DNA of 64,000 bases from Quillaja saponaria. Taxonomy: Eukaryota > Streptophyta > Magnoliopsida > Fabales > Quillajaceae. A program made the translations under genes and the position numbers. How positions within the stretch are numbered: the first letter of the stretch is position 1; each line of letters begins with the position of its first letter. The notes beneath the pieces were generated by a model. That model was not told the DNA's origin. It saw only the letters and a program-made list of their open reading frames with translations, and made no database searches. The stretch covers positions 8,380,134-8,444,133 of the forward strand of contig CM055618.1 of assembly GCA_029379385.1 (NCBI GenBank), read 5' to 3'. Shown piece by piece: positions 21,876 through 32,988 of the stretch.

Positions 21876-22139
21876 AATTAATAAATTTTAATTGAAAGGG
21901 CTAGAATAATGGTTAATTACTTGTAGGCCACCGATGTCCAATAGGGTCCAATCTTCAATATCTTGCACTATTATGATGCTATTCTCCTTATGGATGATCA
22001 TGAGATTAGACATGGTGGAAGACAGTGGAGCCTTTAGCTAATTGCTTTAGAAAAACTTGAAATTTAGGACATGTGTTTACTACCATTACAAGCACTGCTC
22101 TCTTAGAGTTTTCAACATCTCCACTAAAAGAGAATTTTA

Positions 22140-22889
22140 CATTAAGTTAAATCTTTTAGGCTGGATATCCTTTATCACCATTGTTTGGTGTGGGTAAAGC
22201 CTAAAATAACTAAAGACATCTCCCCTAAAAGAGGGTTGTACATTAAGTTAAATCTATTTAGCATGTGTCATTTTGACTTTGGTGGGAACATGTTATCAAC
22301 TAATGCATCACAAAGAACATGGTGTGGATTGACCAGTCCTGTAACTTTTACTAAATTAGTTGAGGTTGCATCTTGGAAAATTTATCAAGGCAAACAAACT
22401 AAAGAAGCTATCTACATGGTGTGGACAGATGCAAATTTTAGTCCATTTCTTTTAACTTCCCAAAAGGTTATCATAGAACAACATGGTCAAGTAATGAAGT
22501 GGACAGATGATGGAGTTTCTTCACACATGGCCTTTCAAGCTATGATGGTAACAGTCTATGCAATTGGTAGAGAAAGACTAGCCTTCAAAGCTACTTTGTT
22601 TTTCTAGCAACACTTAAGGACAAGTGTTGTTTGTGAGAGGGACAATGATAGGTACAAAATAATAATTAGGGGTATATTGGTAAATTTAGGTAAAATGGTG
22701 TAATTGTACTTCTCTTTTTTTCCAGTTGCCTACTTAAGGCACTACTGTGTAATCCCTCAAGCTGTGGATGAATATGAAAACCTTCCCTCCTCCTGATTTA
22801 CTCTCTAATGGCTTCCCTCTCTTATTCTTCTTATTCTCTATTGTTTTAAAATTCTCAATTTCCTCATAAATCCTAAAAACTAGCTATCA
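22140..22889 (+). mobile_element. Remnant of an LTR retrotransposon 3' end with one LTR
   Basis: 22646-22889 begins TGATAG and ends CTATCA, the inverted termini expected of an LTR (244 bp). It is preceded by a purine-rich tract (gtgagagggacaa). Its opening, with a repeated run of 'remaining' AT-rich sequence and a late pyrimidine-rich part, resembles plant Ty3/gypsy LTRs. Upstream, a 140-codon ORF at 22185-22607 has no recognised domain and may be decayed 3' internal sequence. No partner LTR or target duplication was found. Confidence 0.45.
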
Positions 22890-23734
22890 GAAACTAGTAA
22901 TAGGAGTTGGTGCAAATCTCAGGAATGAACTATTTTACAACATGATCGTGGGTTTGAAAGAGGGAAGGAGGTCTTCTTAGTAGTTTAAAAATACAAGTTT
23001 AGAATATGATGTAGAAGCCTCTGCGTGGAGAGGAAGAGACAGAACAATATAAAGTCCGGGCAAAAAAATGGAATAAGCAAAATTAAGGCTTTTTTGAATT
23101 TTGCAATTTTTATTTTTATTTTTTTTATCTTAAAACACTATCATTTTACTCCTATCCAGACAGCTCTCCATGGGATCCATTTTTCATATAATACTTCCAG
23201 ATCGAAGAGATGGATGGTCAAAGAATATGAACCATAGTAAAAAAAGGACAAAAATATGGTTAATGGGTCCTGCTGGGTGAAAAGAAGGTATCAAATTTTA
23301 CTAAATCTGGATAAAAGGATAAATTGAATATTAAGAACAATCTAACATGTACAATTACAGAATGGAAAAACAAAATCCTACTATCAAGGCTAAAAAATGG
23401 AATTAAAGGAAACATCATATGTCTAGAATTGAAGAGAAGGTAAGAAGAAGAAGAAGAATAATCTAACCTATAGATTGTATCCCCCTAATCTGCCTTCCCA
23501 CAATGACGATTCATACACCTAAGCATTGCTTGTTGAGGAAAGGTGAAAACGATGCTCGTCTTGGCCGTACTGGCTGGGTGGGCCCGGTAGTTTGTGGTGA
23601 CTAGGGTCTGTGAGAGTGGAACAAAAGAAAACGATAAAGACAGGAGTAAAAGTGAAAGGCATGTGCATGTCTAACGAATGGAATCCTCATTGGTTAAGGT
23701 ATAATAGTTAATAATTTAGAATCTTTAACAAAGT
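22890..23734. other. Noncoding stretch with no gene seen
   Basis: No ORF with recognisable content. A short GC-richer segment lies near 23550-23600. Confidence 0.5.
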
Positions 23735-23806
23735 GGGGATGTAATTCAGATGGTGCAGCCCGCATTTAGCATTCATGAGGTACGAGGTCGGAACTCCACA
23801 TTATTT
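23735..23806 (+). pseudogene. Degenerate tRNA-Ala(AGC)-like sequence
   Basis: It follows the plant tRNA-Ala pattern: GGGGATGTA, TCAGATGGT (A box/D arm), TTAGCAT around the AGC anticodon, GAGGTACG (variable region). The T arm is changed (ggtcggaactcc), and the acceptor 3' strand no longer pairs. A second T-arm-like piece (ggggatcgaaac...gcat) follows at 23809-23830. It is either a decayed tRNA gene or a tRNA-derived SINE head. Confidence 0.65.
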
Positions 23807-23825
23807 AGGGGATCGAAACTTCGCA

Positions 23826-23921
23826 TTTTGTAGTGGCTGAGTGGTTATGGGGCATGACTAGAAGAATATTGTGGGCTTTCACTGTGCTAGTTCAAATCCT
23901 ATTGATGAGGTTTATTCACGG

Positions 23922-23946
<25 letters not shown>
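23826..23946 (+). pseudogene. Degenerate tRNA-Ser-like sequence followed by a long T tract
   Basis: tggctgagtggttatgg matches the tRNA-Ser D arm/A box, gactagaa the anticodon arm, gtgggctttcactgtgc the long variable arm, and agttcaaatcc the B box. The acceptor stem is eroded. A T run of about 25 (23922-23946) stands where a Pol III terminator would be. Together with the Ala-like unit it makes a two-tRNA tandem. Confidence 0.6.
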
Positions 23947-23952
<6 letters not shown>

Positions 23953-24540
23953 CAAATTGCATAATTAGCTCTGTTATTGCATTCTGGTTTTACAAGTTTG
24001 TAGCTTTTGCATTCACTTCTAATCCCCCTTCATCATATGCATTTTTCTATTATTAGGGGGTGACATTGCATGCTGTATTGTTTTTTTTTTTTTTTTTTTT
24101 TTTTCTTTTTCAGTTCTCCATTATATACTTTATTTCTATTATTTATTCTAACATGAAGATTATCTTATTCATGTAACTTACATCCCTAGTGCTTGAATTC
24201 AATTTTATAATGGTAAACAATACAATTTAAAAGAGCAACATAAAATATAATTGCAATAACTCATTAAGATAAGGCATTAAATCATTCCTGCAAATAATTG
24301 CAACATATTGACTAGGGGTTTGCATAACAAACGAGATATTATAAGAAAAAAAACAGACAAGTCATGAACATAGACTATTCAAGTCATATATCATGTACAC
24401 TAATAATAACAAAAGACACATATTGTTCAAGTTTTTGAGTGAAGTCATATACATTGTTCACGTCACAACTCAAGTACAATTTACTAAATACATATAACAT
24501 AATGGCCAAAATAACATATAAAAAGCCAGACAAGGCATGA
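23947..24540. other. Noncoding DNA with a second long T tract
   Basis: No gene seen. A T run of about 24 lies at 24081-24104. Confidence 0.5.
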
Positions 24541-24562
24541 GCTTCCTTTATTCAATGCTAAC

Positions 24563-26689
24563 AGTTGCCTTTGGTTAGGATAACCTTCATGATAAATCGA
24601 TCAGGGTCAATAAGGTCAAACTTGCAAAGATCCCCATATTCAACACAATTCTCTGTGGTGGATCTAAATATCCACCAAAAAGTATATTTTTGGATTGATT
24701 GTTATCATAATAAATAACATTCGCAAATCATAGCCGTACTCCATATCGTAAAAACACTTCACTAGGCTTTCAGATTAAGTATTGGTTAACAAATGCTTTG
24801 GGAATTCTATGCAATTATAATTTTGTTGCAGTGTTATACACATGATTTTATAATCTTATTTTCTTATTATTAAAACATAATGATAGATAACTTACCAATG
24901 TGTGCGGTGAATGTGGAGCTTTTACTTCAAAAAAGGGAAGTTCAATGCCCTTAAACTTGACACCTCTATTGCCAGAAGGGTGTGAATCCATTGGCATACC
25001 TATATAACAAATTACAGTATATAATACATTAAAAAATAATTTATGTCGTAAACTTAGTAACGATTACAATAATTTATACACAATCAATTATATACGCACC
25101 CCAGTTTTTCTCTAATGCATAACATTCATCATAAGCAAAGTCGGACTCACTTCCAATTCCATTTCCATGGAATTTTTATAAAAAAATGGTCACGTGGAAT
25201 TTGGATGGATCTTCATAGGCAAGTAGAAAAAAATAATAACTTCGCAAACCATACTTCTTTGCAAAAGAAGAGAATCCATTATCAATACAAATTTTACCAT
25301 CTTGTATCACCCAATGCATAGGCCACTCTAAATTGTCTTCAAGCTTGAAAGTAAATGAGTTTGCTATGGAATTCAAAAATCAATAACAAGCATTGCCTAA
25401 TAATACCGTCGTCCCTTACAAATGCTAGAAATGTATTAAATCCAATAAGCTTACAATTAAATTATGTTGAGATTTTAAGTAGTAATTTAGAGTAAAAGAA
25501 CAACTTACAATTCTAAGTTTCGTGATATGTTCATTGAGAATCGCTATGTAGAAATGTGCAGTCACTTCAATAGTTAGAGGTGGTGGAATAATGACACGAT
25601 CACATATGCGATGAATTGTCACTTTCATGGATTAGATCCAATCAATTCAAAGAGTACACAATCACCCACCACTAAGCCAGTTGAATGTGCAAAATTGGTC
25701 CAGCCTTGGGTGAATTGAAAAATGCTGAATCCTTCACGGGTTATTTCAAGCAATACCTCAAAATACGTGTCTTCACCATGTAACAACCTGAACACTTTGG
25801 GTTTCTCATCTACATAGAAAAGGGCAAACCAATAAGGAATGACCTGTGTTGATAAGATAAAAGTAACAATAAGCCATCAGGTATTACAAATGATACTAAA
25901 CATTTTTTGTAAGGAATAAGACTTGTGAAGAATGTTATTTGAACTTATAAACATTTCTATAATGAAAAACAATATCGGAGATTTATGCAGATCTTCAATT
26001 AATCCAAAAAGTATGGATAGTGGGAATTAACAAACTCATTGACTTCATTTAAGAAGGGAATCACTGAAGGCAAACTTGGCTCACTTATCAAAAAAATAAT
26101 AGGAACACAAATAGCCCATTATAACAATAATTGAAAAACAATTATACACTAAGTCAAAAAACTTAAACAACTTCCACTTACTGGGTTCAGTTGAACGGAA
26201 CAAAAGTTCTCCCCAATCCACAATTTCCTCCATATGTTTAACTGGCTCAAATTCATTCATCATTGTACAATTGTTAAACCCTCAAATGAAAATTTTCAGC
26301 CACTCTAAAACTAAAAACAATTATATCACCATCTGATATAGTGTAATGCTTTAAAAAAGATGCACAACCTTCTCCAAACCAAGAAGTACCACAGTCATAT
26401 TCCACATATATCTTCCATGTGCAACCATTTGACATGTTAAAGAAGACTCATGATTCCATAGTCATAGCAAATTCGTACATAAAACTAATAGAGATCCTCT
26501 ACACTTTCAAATAAGTATTCTCTAAAATTAATTTTAACAAAATTATATACACCATCAAATCTTATAAATGAATTATATATGATATATTTATATGGTGCTT
26601 ACAATCTTCTCAAGAACTAACTCATTAGCCAATACGACGTTCATGAAATGTCGGTCGATAAGGTAGCTTGAACAAGTTGGAAAATCCAT
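24563..26689 (-). pseudogene. REM-like B3-domain gene, broken
   Basis: Minus-strand exons with B3 wording: 26603-26689 (start, MDFPTCSSYLIDRHFMNVVL), about 26182-26446 (WKIYVEYDCGTSWFGEGCASF), 25509-25843 (YWFALFYVDEKPKVF, FTQGWTNFA, VVGDCVLFELIGSN), about 25100-25376 (KYGLRSYYFFLLAYED, SKFHVTIF), 24896-24999 and a decayed last part (CVEYGDLCKFDLIDPDRFIM). REM/ABI3-VP1 B3 domains bind DNA in plant nuclei, and several per protein is normal. Lesions: about 2 bases missing near 26275, 1 base missing near 25630, an in-frame TAA at 25176-25178, and further stops in the last exon. Most splice borders otherwise look good, so inactivation may be fairly recent. Exon assignment is by eye. Confidence 0.75.
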
Positions 26690-28049
26690 TACCTCTAACA
26701 AATTAACAAAGCATCATGGATTTCAAAATTATTATTTGTTGCATTTTAATGCACACAACCCACAAAACGCATTCAATTTACTTCAAACATACAGTTGGAT
26801 ATTAGCAACTGAAATCTATATTTTCCCCTATAATAAGGACTGGAAGATACACTGGAAAAATATCATTTTGGATTACAAGTTAAAATAGAGCCCACAATGC
26901 AAGACCAAAAGATGAAAAACGTGCTTAATGACGTGCATAAAATTTTACCAGATCAATATTATTGACATCATTTGTACAATGGTCTTTTTTTAAGCCACTA
27001 GACTAGATATCTTAATGACAACTCCTAAGTTCCTAAGTTCACAGACATTAGTTTGCTTCTAAAGTGTTTCGAGCAACTATTTTGGACTAAGTAAACCAAA
27101 ATTCTTTGTAAGATAATGACAACACTAACCAAAAAACCCATATTTCCAAGCCCACCACCCACCAAAAACCACCCAAACCAAGACAATAACAACATAAAAT
27201 AAAACCTACCCAGAGTAGACAACCTTTTCCACAGACATAAAGCACTTACCCAAATTTCTGAATATTTCCCAACAACCTCACAGACTGAAGCTCAATGTCT
27301 GAAATAGGGTCAACAAAGTCCCCCTAGCTCAATATCCGGGGAAAATAAATCTCACACGTCACTCTCGGAATACGATAAATCTGACCTTCGGGCTTCTTCG
27401 GACAAGGAAAAATTCCCACACTTCATTGTTGGTTCTTCAGCACTCACTTTCTTCCTATGTCTGAAAAATAGTCAATAGCTAGGTAGAATGTACTTTGGGT
27501 GGATGAAATAGGGAGGGTGTGGCTGTTTGGGCTTCTAACCTACCTCACTATCGGAAAGGGAACAATGACATAGCTCAGGATTTGCAAGTTGGGGGCATTC
27601 TTCGGTAGTCAACCATGAACCAGACACCTACTATTCGTTACCCAGATTTTCTAGCAGAGGACCGAGAAAAACCCATACAAACAAAGAATAGTAAAACAAT
27701 CTACAAAAAAACTCTAACTCTACCCCAGATCACATAAGCCTACACCAAATTGAGCTCACTTACCCAGATCACATAAGCCTATACCAAATCGAGCTCACTT
27801 ACACAAATTTCATAATAATAAAACCACCTACCTCATTGTCGGAAAAGGGGAAAATGCCACAGCTCAGTCATGTTCTTCGCACTCTTGTCTGAACTTAACT
27901 ATCAAAATTTTTAGCAAATACCGTTTATGATTATGAGTTGGGGTGAAAGTCAAATTCATTGTAATATATTCATTACAATAAATAAAAATGTTGCAATTTC
28001 TATAAAACGGGCTACTTTTGTACTATCCAGTAACAAGTTTTGCACTGAA
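26690..28049. other. Intergenic DNA upstream of the B3 pseudogene
   Basis: No gene seen. It probably includes the former promoter and 5' region of the B3 gene and contains one short tandem repeat (27724-27801). Confidence 0.45.
27724..27801. repeat. Two-copy 39-bp tandem repeat
   Basis: The unit starting cccagatcacataagcct and ending gagctcactta is present at 27724 and 27763 with two or so substitutions. Confidence 0.9.
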
Positions 28050-28175
28050 AAATTGTAATGCTTGTTTTAAGAATTTTACATGTGTTGAGCAGAAAAAGCA
28101 CCATGTAGGCGGGGCACTAGGTAATCCGAAAAGGGGTGGAGTACCTAATGAATGTCCTAATGCAAAAAGCAAAAC
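28050..28175 (+). repeat. Dispersed ~110-bp repeat, copy 2
   Basis: Homologous to the reverse complement of 13345-13450 (see that entry). This copy has extra bases around 28125-28140. Confidence 0.7.
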
Positions 28176-29497
28176 GAAGCTGATGAGACAGAAGTCAACG
28201 ACAAGTCAAGTACTAAAGTCTTGATGGGCCATGGCCATGCCTGCGTGCTATGTATGTGGTAACCACGAAGCCACGTCGTGAGAAAATAGAAAAATATCTT
28301 CTTGCCTTCATACTAGTATGAAATGGGAATCAAATGTATAGCAATGAACATGGTGTATTTTTTCTGTGGCTGTTGGCTTTCAGGTAGTGTGTTGTGTGAT
28401 TGTCTAATATGTTTTTCTTTTTTTGAACATGTAAATTGACAAATAAATGTAATAATAGATATTTAAAAGGTAAGTTATTGAATATTGATTGTGTTTAATT
28501 AATTATTTTTTTGAAAATTATTCTTACACCATTTATTAAAATGATTTATATATTATTAGTTATAGGAGTGGTTGATATAATAATATTAATGTTATGTAAT
28601 TAATAAATTATTTATTTGAATTTTATTTTTTTAAAAATTATTTAAAAAGTTCAAAATTAAAGTTGATAATGATGTAATAAATACTAAAATATTCTTATAT
28701 TAATTACTTTCAAGAGAACTCGATCATTAGATGGTAGAATTAGTATGTGAATGTTAATTAATTCAATAGAATAAAAGATAGATTGGAAATTTTTACTTTC
28801 TGTAAATTGAACATTGTTTTGTAGAATGTACGGATATCCGGAGAGTTCTATTTTGCGTTTAGCATATTGCTTTGAAATCTTTCGTCAATGGTTAGTCAAC
28901 TCTCAAACAAAGAATCAACAAATAAGATTAGCAAACTCCTCCAAGTATGGTAGCAAAATGGGCTTAAAAATCAGAAGTGGATTCAGCCCAAGGAGAAGCA
29001 AAGCAATGCAGCTTTGAGAGGATAATTATAATTGAAATTTATGAAAGTTATCAAAGCAAAATTTTTCTTTTTTCTTTTTTTGGTAAGAAATATATCTTTT
29101 TTATTTTTTTATTTTATTACTAAAACTGAGATTAAACATCTTCAGGAATGCACCAGTAGAAGAAAGTTTTAAAAATAATTAAATATGTCATTTACCTTAA
29201 CTTCTGTTTTTTCTATTATAATAGACAAAATAACATTTTTTCTGTAACTGAAGTGAAATTGCCGAATGTTTTTTCTTTTGTTTTACTGAAATCATTCATA
29301 AACTTTGAAGGTTACCCTTTTTCTTTTTTTTTTGGCTAACACTTGGAATGTTACTTAATTCTCAATATATACCCTGTATAACTATGAACCTATATCTCAA
29401 AGAATCATTTATCAGTCATAACCTATCCCATCAACATTTACATGGCATATATTTCCCCATTTACCATACAAAAAGAATAAGAATCTCCAGAGTAAGC
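28176..29497. other. Intergenic, 3' side of the kinase gene
   Basis: AT-rich, with no recognised gene; the last few hundred bases should include the 3'UTR of the minus-strand kinase. Confidence 0.5.
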
Positions 29498-29878
29498 TTA
29501 ACTTTGCATGGGACGTTTTCCAAGACGGTCCAATCCTGGTGTAGCTGAGGTAGTTGCACTTGCACTATTAGTATAGTAACTTGAAGTGTGGGAGTCAGAC
29601 AAGCCTGACGTACCAGTAGTAGAGGACAATGCAGCAGAACCCTGACGTCTTCTATATCTCGATCCAGGTATTCCTGGTCTGGTTGGTTCTTCCATATTGC
29701 CAGGCTTCTTTGATAAAATCACCACAACACGACGCATGGTGGGGCGTAGCCGGGGATCACCTTGAGTGCATAGCAAACCTATTTGAATGCACATTGCTAC
29801 TTGTTCAGTTGCTGCAGAAGTGGCTAATGTCGGGTCCATGATTTCTAAGCTTCTGCCTTTCTTATATAGCTTGTATGC
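29498..29878 (-). CDS. Kinase exon 6 (C-terminal lobe and Ser/Thr-rich tail)
   Basis: Begins [18 protein letters not shown] after GTTCAG; it includes [15 protein letters not shown] and a serine/threonine-rich tail ending RPMQS. Confidence 0.9.
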   Translation of the reverse strand, partial: AYKLYKKGRSLEIMDPTLATSAATEQVAMCIQIGLLCTQGDPRLRPTMRRVVVILSKKPGNMEEPTRPGIPGSRYRRRQGSAALSSTTGTSGLSDSHTSSYYTNSASATTSATPGLDRLGKRPMQS

Positions 29879-32800
29879 CTGAACCAATAATAAACCACAA
29901 AGCATCTAAGAAATCTAATCTAGCATTCTAATATGAAGGGGGAGATTAGGTCCTCAGGCAAAAATATCTCCTAAAAAATTTAGCATTTATTGTAAAGCTT
30001 GTATACCCGTAACTAATAACCAGCCTCAAATCATCTGAAAATCTAATTATTTTTTCTCAAGAACTTTAGCAATCACCACCTTCAGGCACTTCATTTCTGA
30101 AATTTAGACATTTGAATGTTTTTAAGTTCTTCTTTTAGTGAGTTATGTGACAAGTATCATGAGGTACTGACTTTCTTCGTCAAGCTAATCTGTTTAACAC
30201 ACAAGCTCCCTCAGTCTAATGTTGGCCTTTTTAATTTCCTTTTGGGTAAAGGCCCAAGATTTCGCAAATACAATTCAAAATTATAAGCATGGCATGCAGA
30301 ATGTGGCTAAGTCTTGTGGCCTCAGCTCAAAATCATCCGGATATGGTCCATAATGATCATATAAACAAAGCATCAAGTAACCAGGACTTGACTATGGCAA
30401 TACAAAACCCTAAAATACCAGATAATCTGATTAAGTGACAATGTTTTACTACAAACTTACCCAATCAAGTAGATTTTGTGCATCCACCTGGAAGTTAAAG
30501 GCTGAATTTCGTTGGCCGCTGATCAGCTCCAAAACCAATACCCCAAAGCTAAAGACATCTGCCTTTACTGATAGATGTCCGTGCATAACATACTCTGGAG
30601 CCATATATCCACTGCATATTTAGAAGTTTCGAAATGAAAATAAGAAGCATTTGCAAATAAGCATACACTTACATCTGTATCTATTATCTTAGTAACAATA
30701 TAAACAATCTAAAGAAGCCCAGACATACTTGGTACCAGCCACTCGGGTATTGACATGTGTTTCATCTTCAGGGAAAAGGCGGGCCATGCCAAAATCAGCA
30801 ATCTTGGGGACCCATTTATCGTCAAGTAAAATATTGCTGGCCTTAATGTCACGGTGAATGATGCAGTTGTGTGAGTCTTCGTGAAGGTAAAGCAAGCCAC
30901 GTGCAGTGCCTGTGATTATGTCAAACCTCCGCTTCCATTCAAGATTTTCCCGTCCATTTGATTCTGTAGTATCATGATCACAATTACATTATTTTGGTAA
31001 ACAGATTGTGGAGCAGATCGTAGTTACTCTCCAAGCACATTTTTTAGAAACAAACTGAATTCCATATTTCAATTTAGAACTTACATTATCTCTGTTCTCT
31101 GGGTTCATAGATTTTAGAGTATTTCTCTTGCATGGGTTTGACTATATATAACCCTAATTCAGCCAATTAAAATTATAGAGATAGGCATGTGCACACCCAC
31201 CAAAAGCTATGAAAAAAGGTATGCCAAACAATTTAGGCAATCAATGCTGGTTTGCTGAAGACAGCACCTTATGAAATTGAAGAACTTGTGTTGTCTTTGT
31301 TTTTTTTGGAATGCCAGAGAACAAAACTTAACATGTAGTAGAGTGAATCAAAACAATATATATTTACAGTCATCTTTTCAACATTTTTCAATATACATCC
31401 GTGAGAATGAAAATCAGTTTAAGAAAACCCAGTGTTTTATTCAAATTCGTATTTGATGTCATAGTAAGCGTCATTAACCAAAGCTCTGTAAAAGATGAAG
31501 CACTCACAATTTGCAAATACTAAAAATATTTCAACACAATCTTCATCTAAATTAAGCTCTGATACTTCGCAGAACCAATTATCCATATAAGCCACTAATA
31601 AAATTTGAAAAGAAAAAGAGAATATCATTGTGCTCAGTAATCTCATTCAATAATGATCCCAATGCAAGTTCAGATACAAAGGAAAAGCACTTACTGAATA
31701 GAAGCTTGTCAAGGCTCTCATTAGAAACATACTCATAAACAAGTAGCTTCTCCACCCCATGGGTACAATAACCCAACAAATTTACGACATTTCGGTGCTG
31801 CACACGTGCCAACAGCTGGGCCTCATTAATGAACTCCTTTTTCCCTTGGTTTGAGCTATGCGACAACTTCTTTACAGCAATCTCCCTCCCATCATCCAAC
31901 TTCCCCTATGAGAAAATACATCCCACAAGTTAGAATAACTTGTAATTGCAAGCCAAGAAGCCAACTCATTATTGGTACACTATATGTTAATCAGAATATA
32001 AGACACATCTGGCAAACAAATGTTAATTTAGCATGGTTTTAAGTTGAAAAAATGACAGCTCAGTGGTTGGATTTTAGAAAGAACCATTGTACTGTTGTCG
32101 GGGCTCGGTGGCTCTCATGTTTGTTGACATAAGCCGTTAGTCATTGTAAGATATTAATGATAACATAAATCTTATATCACCTTCCACTTCCAGGCCAACA
32201 AAAACAAACTTGCATTCCCGTTACCATAATTGAGCAAAAAATTAATGAAGACTCCTAATAATATGCAAGGGTTATAATTACAGGATAAAATGGTCACGTG
32301 TTATGGCAACTCAAGAATTCTCCAAGGACAAAGACGTGTTTTGCTTTATTCCCAAAAAAAGCTTTCAGCGAACCAACCACCCAAAGCATTCTTAGACATA
32401 ACTCAAGGATTGTAGAGACCCTTTTTCAGTTTTATCCATTTGACATTATTTTAAATTTGTTAAAAATCCAAAATCTTTGTAATTATTTTCAGAATCGCGG
32501 GTTGTAACTTGTAATCGCATTTGCCTTCCTTCGAAAATTGATAAATTTTCATTTTTTTTTCCTCCAAATCCAAGTAAAATTTTAGATAAAAGATATTGGC
32601 ATCCGCAGCAAACCAAGCCTAAATAAAATGCACGATTCAGAAAACATTGTCCAGCTCGTTTTACTACTCAGAGTTCGTACCTTGTAGACTGGTCCAAAAC
32701 CACCCTCGCCAAGCTTGTGATTAGGGTGAAAATCTTTTGTAGCAGCAACTAAGGTTACAAAGGTAAATATCTTTTGTTCCTGTGCAGCTATCCTCTCCAA

Positions 32801-32988
32801 ATCTTCTTCGTTGTTCCCCTCTGGACAAACACAAAAGGAACAAAAACAGAGCATCTTATTCTAGTCAGACACATATCAATAAGAAGATAAATGCAAAAAT
32901 AGGAACTGGGTTTTTTTTTATTACCTTTGCTAGAACCAAATATGAAGGGTTTGATCCAATTCTGAAGGAAACTTTTGGATTTTGTCAT
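29498..32988 (-). CDS. CRK-derived cytoplasmic serine/threonine protein kinase (six exons, 393 aa)
   Basis: Minus-strand exons: 32925-32988, 32681-32820, 31695-31905, 30729-30963, 30461-30611 and 29498-29878 (stop TAA). All have GT/AG borders, and exon lengths sum to 1182 nt in a single frame. Kinase landmarks: glycine loop [10 protein letters not shown] (59-68), catalytic lysine in IAVKK (Lys80), HRD at 175-177, DFG at 195-197 and APE at 221-223. All catalytic residues are present, so it should be active. The N-terminus ([15 protein letters not shown]) has no signal peptide, DUF26 repeats or membrane span; the ~50-residue leader goes straight into the kinase, so it acts in the cytosol or at the inner face of the membrane. 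The Ser/Thr-rich tail (after [11 protein letters not shown]) is usual for this At4g00960/CRK10-like group. Role in defence or stress signalling is known for relatives only. Confidence 0.92.
30461..30611 (-). CDS. Kinase exon 5 (APE motif, lobe core)
   Basis: Encodes [20 protein letters not shown] and [14 protein letters not shown]; it ends at DW before GTAAGT. Confidence 0.9.
30729..30963 (-). CDS. Kinase exon 4 (catalytic and DFG motifs)
   Basis: Encodes [32 protein letters not shown] and [10 protein letters not shown]; it ends in phase 2 before GTATGT, so the split codon becomes Asn with the next exon (GTNGYMAPEY). Confidence 0.9.
31695..31905 (-). CDS. Kinase exon 3 (catalytic lysine, alpha-C helix)
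   Basis: Begins [14 protein letters not shown] after CATAG and ends DKLLF before GTAAGT. It contains the lysine of the ATP site and [14 protein letters not shown], which carries the alpha-C glutamate. Confidence 0.9.
32681..32820 (-). CDS. Kinase exon 2 (glycine-rich loop)
   Basis: The acceptor TCCAG then AGGGG is the choice that restores frame with exon 1. It encodes [11 protein letters not shown] and the nucleotide loop [10 protein letters not shown]. Confidence 0.85.
32925..32988 (-). CDS. Kinase exon 1
   Basis: Start codon at 32988-32986 and 21 codons plus one base, then a donor (AAAG then GTAATA). It encodes [21 protein letters not shown]. Confidence 0.85.

Noticed and set aside
23735..23830. 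Functional tRNA-Ala gene
   Set aside because: The T arm and acceptor stem no longer pair; only the D arm, anticodon region and variable region match.
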